DNA of 64,000 nucleotides. Source: Tupaia tana. Lineage: Eukaryota > Chordata > Mammalia > Scandentia > Tupaiidae. The position numbers and the translations under genes were made by a program. Numbering within the stretch: the stretch's first letter is position 1; each line of letters begins with the position of its first letter. The notes beneath the pieces were generated by a model. It was given only the letters and a program-made list of their open reading frames with translations. It was not told where the DNA came from and ran no database searches. The stretch covers positions 18,772,779 through 18,836,778 of the forward strand of contig JAKSZU010000005.1 of NCBI GenBank assembly GCA_026018925.1, written 5' to 3'. Of the stretch, positions 63,851 to 64,000 are shown in pieces.

Positions 63851-64000
63851 AGAAGTAGAAGGAAAGGAAGAAAAAGAAAGGAAACATTCAGATCCGAAGG
63901 GAAGATTATCTGTTTGCAGATGAGATGATTTTTATGTAGAAAATCCTAAGACCAGAGGGTCGTGCAGCAGTAAAATGGAACAATGCAAGGTGACCCATAT
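63455..64000 (+). mobile_element. L1 ORF2 (reverse transcriptase region), sense, runs off window
   Basis: GGTACAAATTACCAATATCA..AATAGAGAGGAAGTTCCTCG..GATGTCATACTAATGGTAAA..TTTGCAGATGAGATGATTTT matches L1 ORF2 RT domain including the FADDMI-type active-site region, here with an altered residue. Contains stops. Confidence 0.88.
63793..63890 (+). repeat. A-run and (GA)n microsatellite in L1
   Basis: A13 followed by ~15 GA units, then GAA-rich sequence, interrupting the L1 ORF2 text at GGCAAAAAA. Confidence 0.93.

Larger units (their letters stand above)
20480..64000 (+). other. IFT88: IFT88 gene, 5' portion (promoter, first exon, 12 coding exons; continues past window)
   Basis: Intraflagellar transport protein 88 (Polaris/TTC10/Tg737) is a tetratricopeptide-repeat subunit of the IFT-B complex, which carries cargo from base to tip of cilia; loss blocks cilium assembly. 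Twelve separate + strand exons translate in order into the N-terminal ~372 residues of the mammalian protein. Recognisable landmarks are NVHLAPETDEDDLYSGYNDY, RPIATGYG, GRPMTGAIQ, RAAGFTKAALRG, EEKIRQLEKKVNELVEES and NMGNIYLKQRNYSKAIKF. The variable positions (RLKVNMG, DQIPSVHKEMR) resemble the rodent form. Reading frame is open and splice phases agree across all junctions, so this is the functional locus, not a retrocopy. The gene start is inferred from the CpG island; the 3' half lies outside the window. Confidence 0.96.

Noticed and set aside
1..64000. True tRNA genes suggested by A-box and B-box motifs
   Set aside because: All such motifs found lie in SINE heads followed by SINE bodies and A-tails; no cloverleaf with intact acceptor stem and terminator was seen.
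1..64000. CRISPR-like arrays, operons, integrons or phage modules
   Set aside because: Regular-looking repeats are dispersed SINEs or microsatellites; the genome is mammalian and no prokaryotic genes are present.

Overview
This is nuclear DNA from a placental mammal. It carries the 5' part of one recognisable protein-coding gene, IFT88 (+ strand), in a region packed with retroposons. There is no bacterial, plasmid or phage content. The dominant SINEs are tRNA-derived elements with a long CT-rich block (TCTCTGTCTCTCT type) before the A-tail. They match no primate Alu, rodent B1/B2/ID, carnivore, bat or ruminant SINE I know. The best fit I can recall is the polypyrimidine-containing tRNA SINEs of colugos (Dermoptera, CYN family), so a colugo such as Galeopterus is my best guess, held with moderate-to-low confidence. 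Ancient placental repeats (L2, MIR, MER5, MER20, ERV-L LTRs, L1M) are also present.

Layout. Bases 1-20,000 are upstream intergenic sequence: dozens of SINEs, old L2/MER5 pieces, a CA/TA microsatellite and a processed pseudogene of BASP1 (10.8-12.5 kb). Bases 20,030-20,900 are a CpG-rich island interpreted as the IFT88 promoter and non-coding first exon, with a plausible donor at 20,610. The first coding exon found is at 25,390. Eleven further coding exons follow to 57,507. Together they give 371 complete codons plus two bases, starting MMQNVHLAPETDEDD, which is the N-terminal ~45% of a protein of about 824 residues. All twelve exons have canonical AG/GT borders and compatible phases, so the gene appears intact. 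Exons past residue ~372 lie beyond the window. The intron after 57,507 holds an ERV-L LTR, L1 pieces and a broken processed copy of DNAJA1 (61.5-62.9 kb).

SINEs fall into at least four groups by hand reading. Type A starts GGGACCAGCAGTTAGCG and is ~260 bp. Type B starts GGGCCAGCC..GTGGCC and is ~240 bp. Type C is short, ~160 bp, and ends near a TGGTCAAATTAAA-like tail. Type D is older and starts near GCAGTGGTAAAA. Many copies have clear target-site duplications, several are nested or in tandem, and together they cover roughly a third of the window. Two MITE families with long terminal inverted repeats are also seen: ~82 bp with TA targets and ~123 bp.

Functionally, the only active gene supported here is IFT88, an IFT-B subunit needed to build cilia. 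I did not find a novel multi-gene system. The most interesting items are the SINE/MITE biology, an isolated tRNA/7SL-like chimeric retroposon, a near-perfect 57-nt hairpin in an IFT88 intron, and a possible phase-neutral cryptic exon. SINE boundaries are good to about 10 bp; protein exon boundaries were read to the base.
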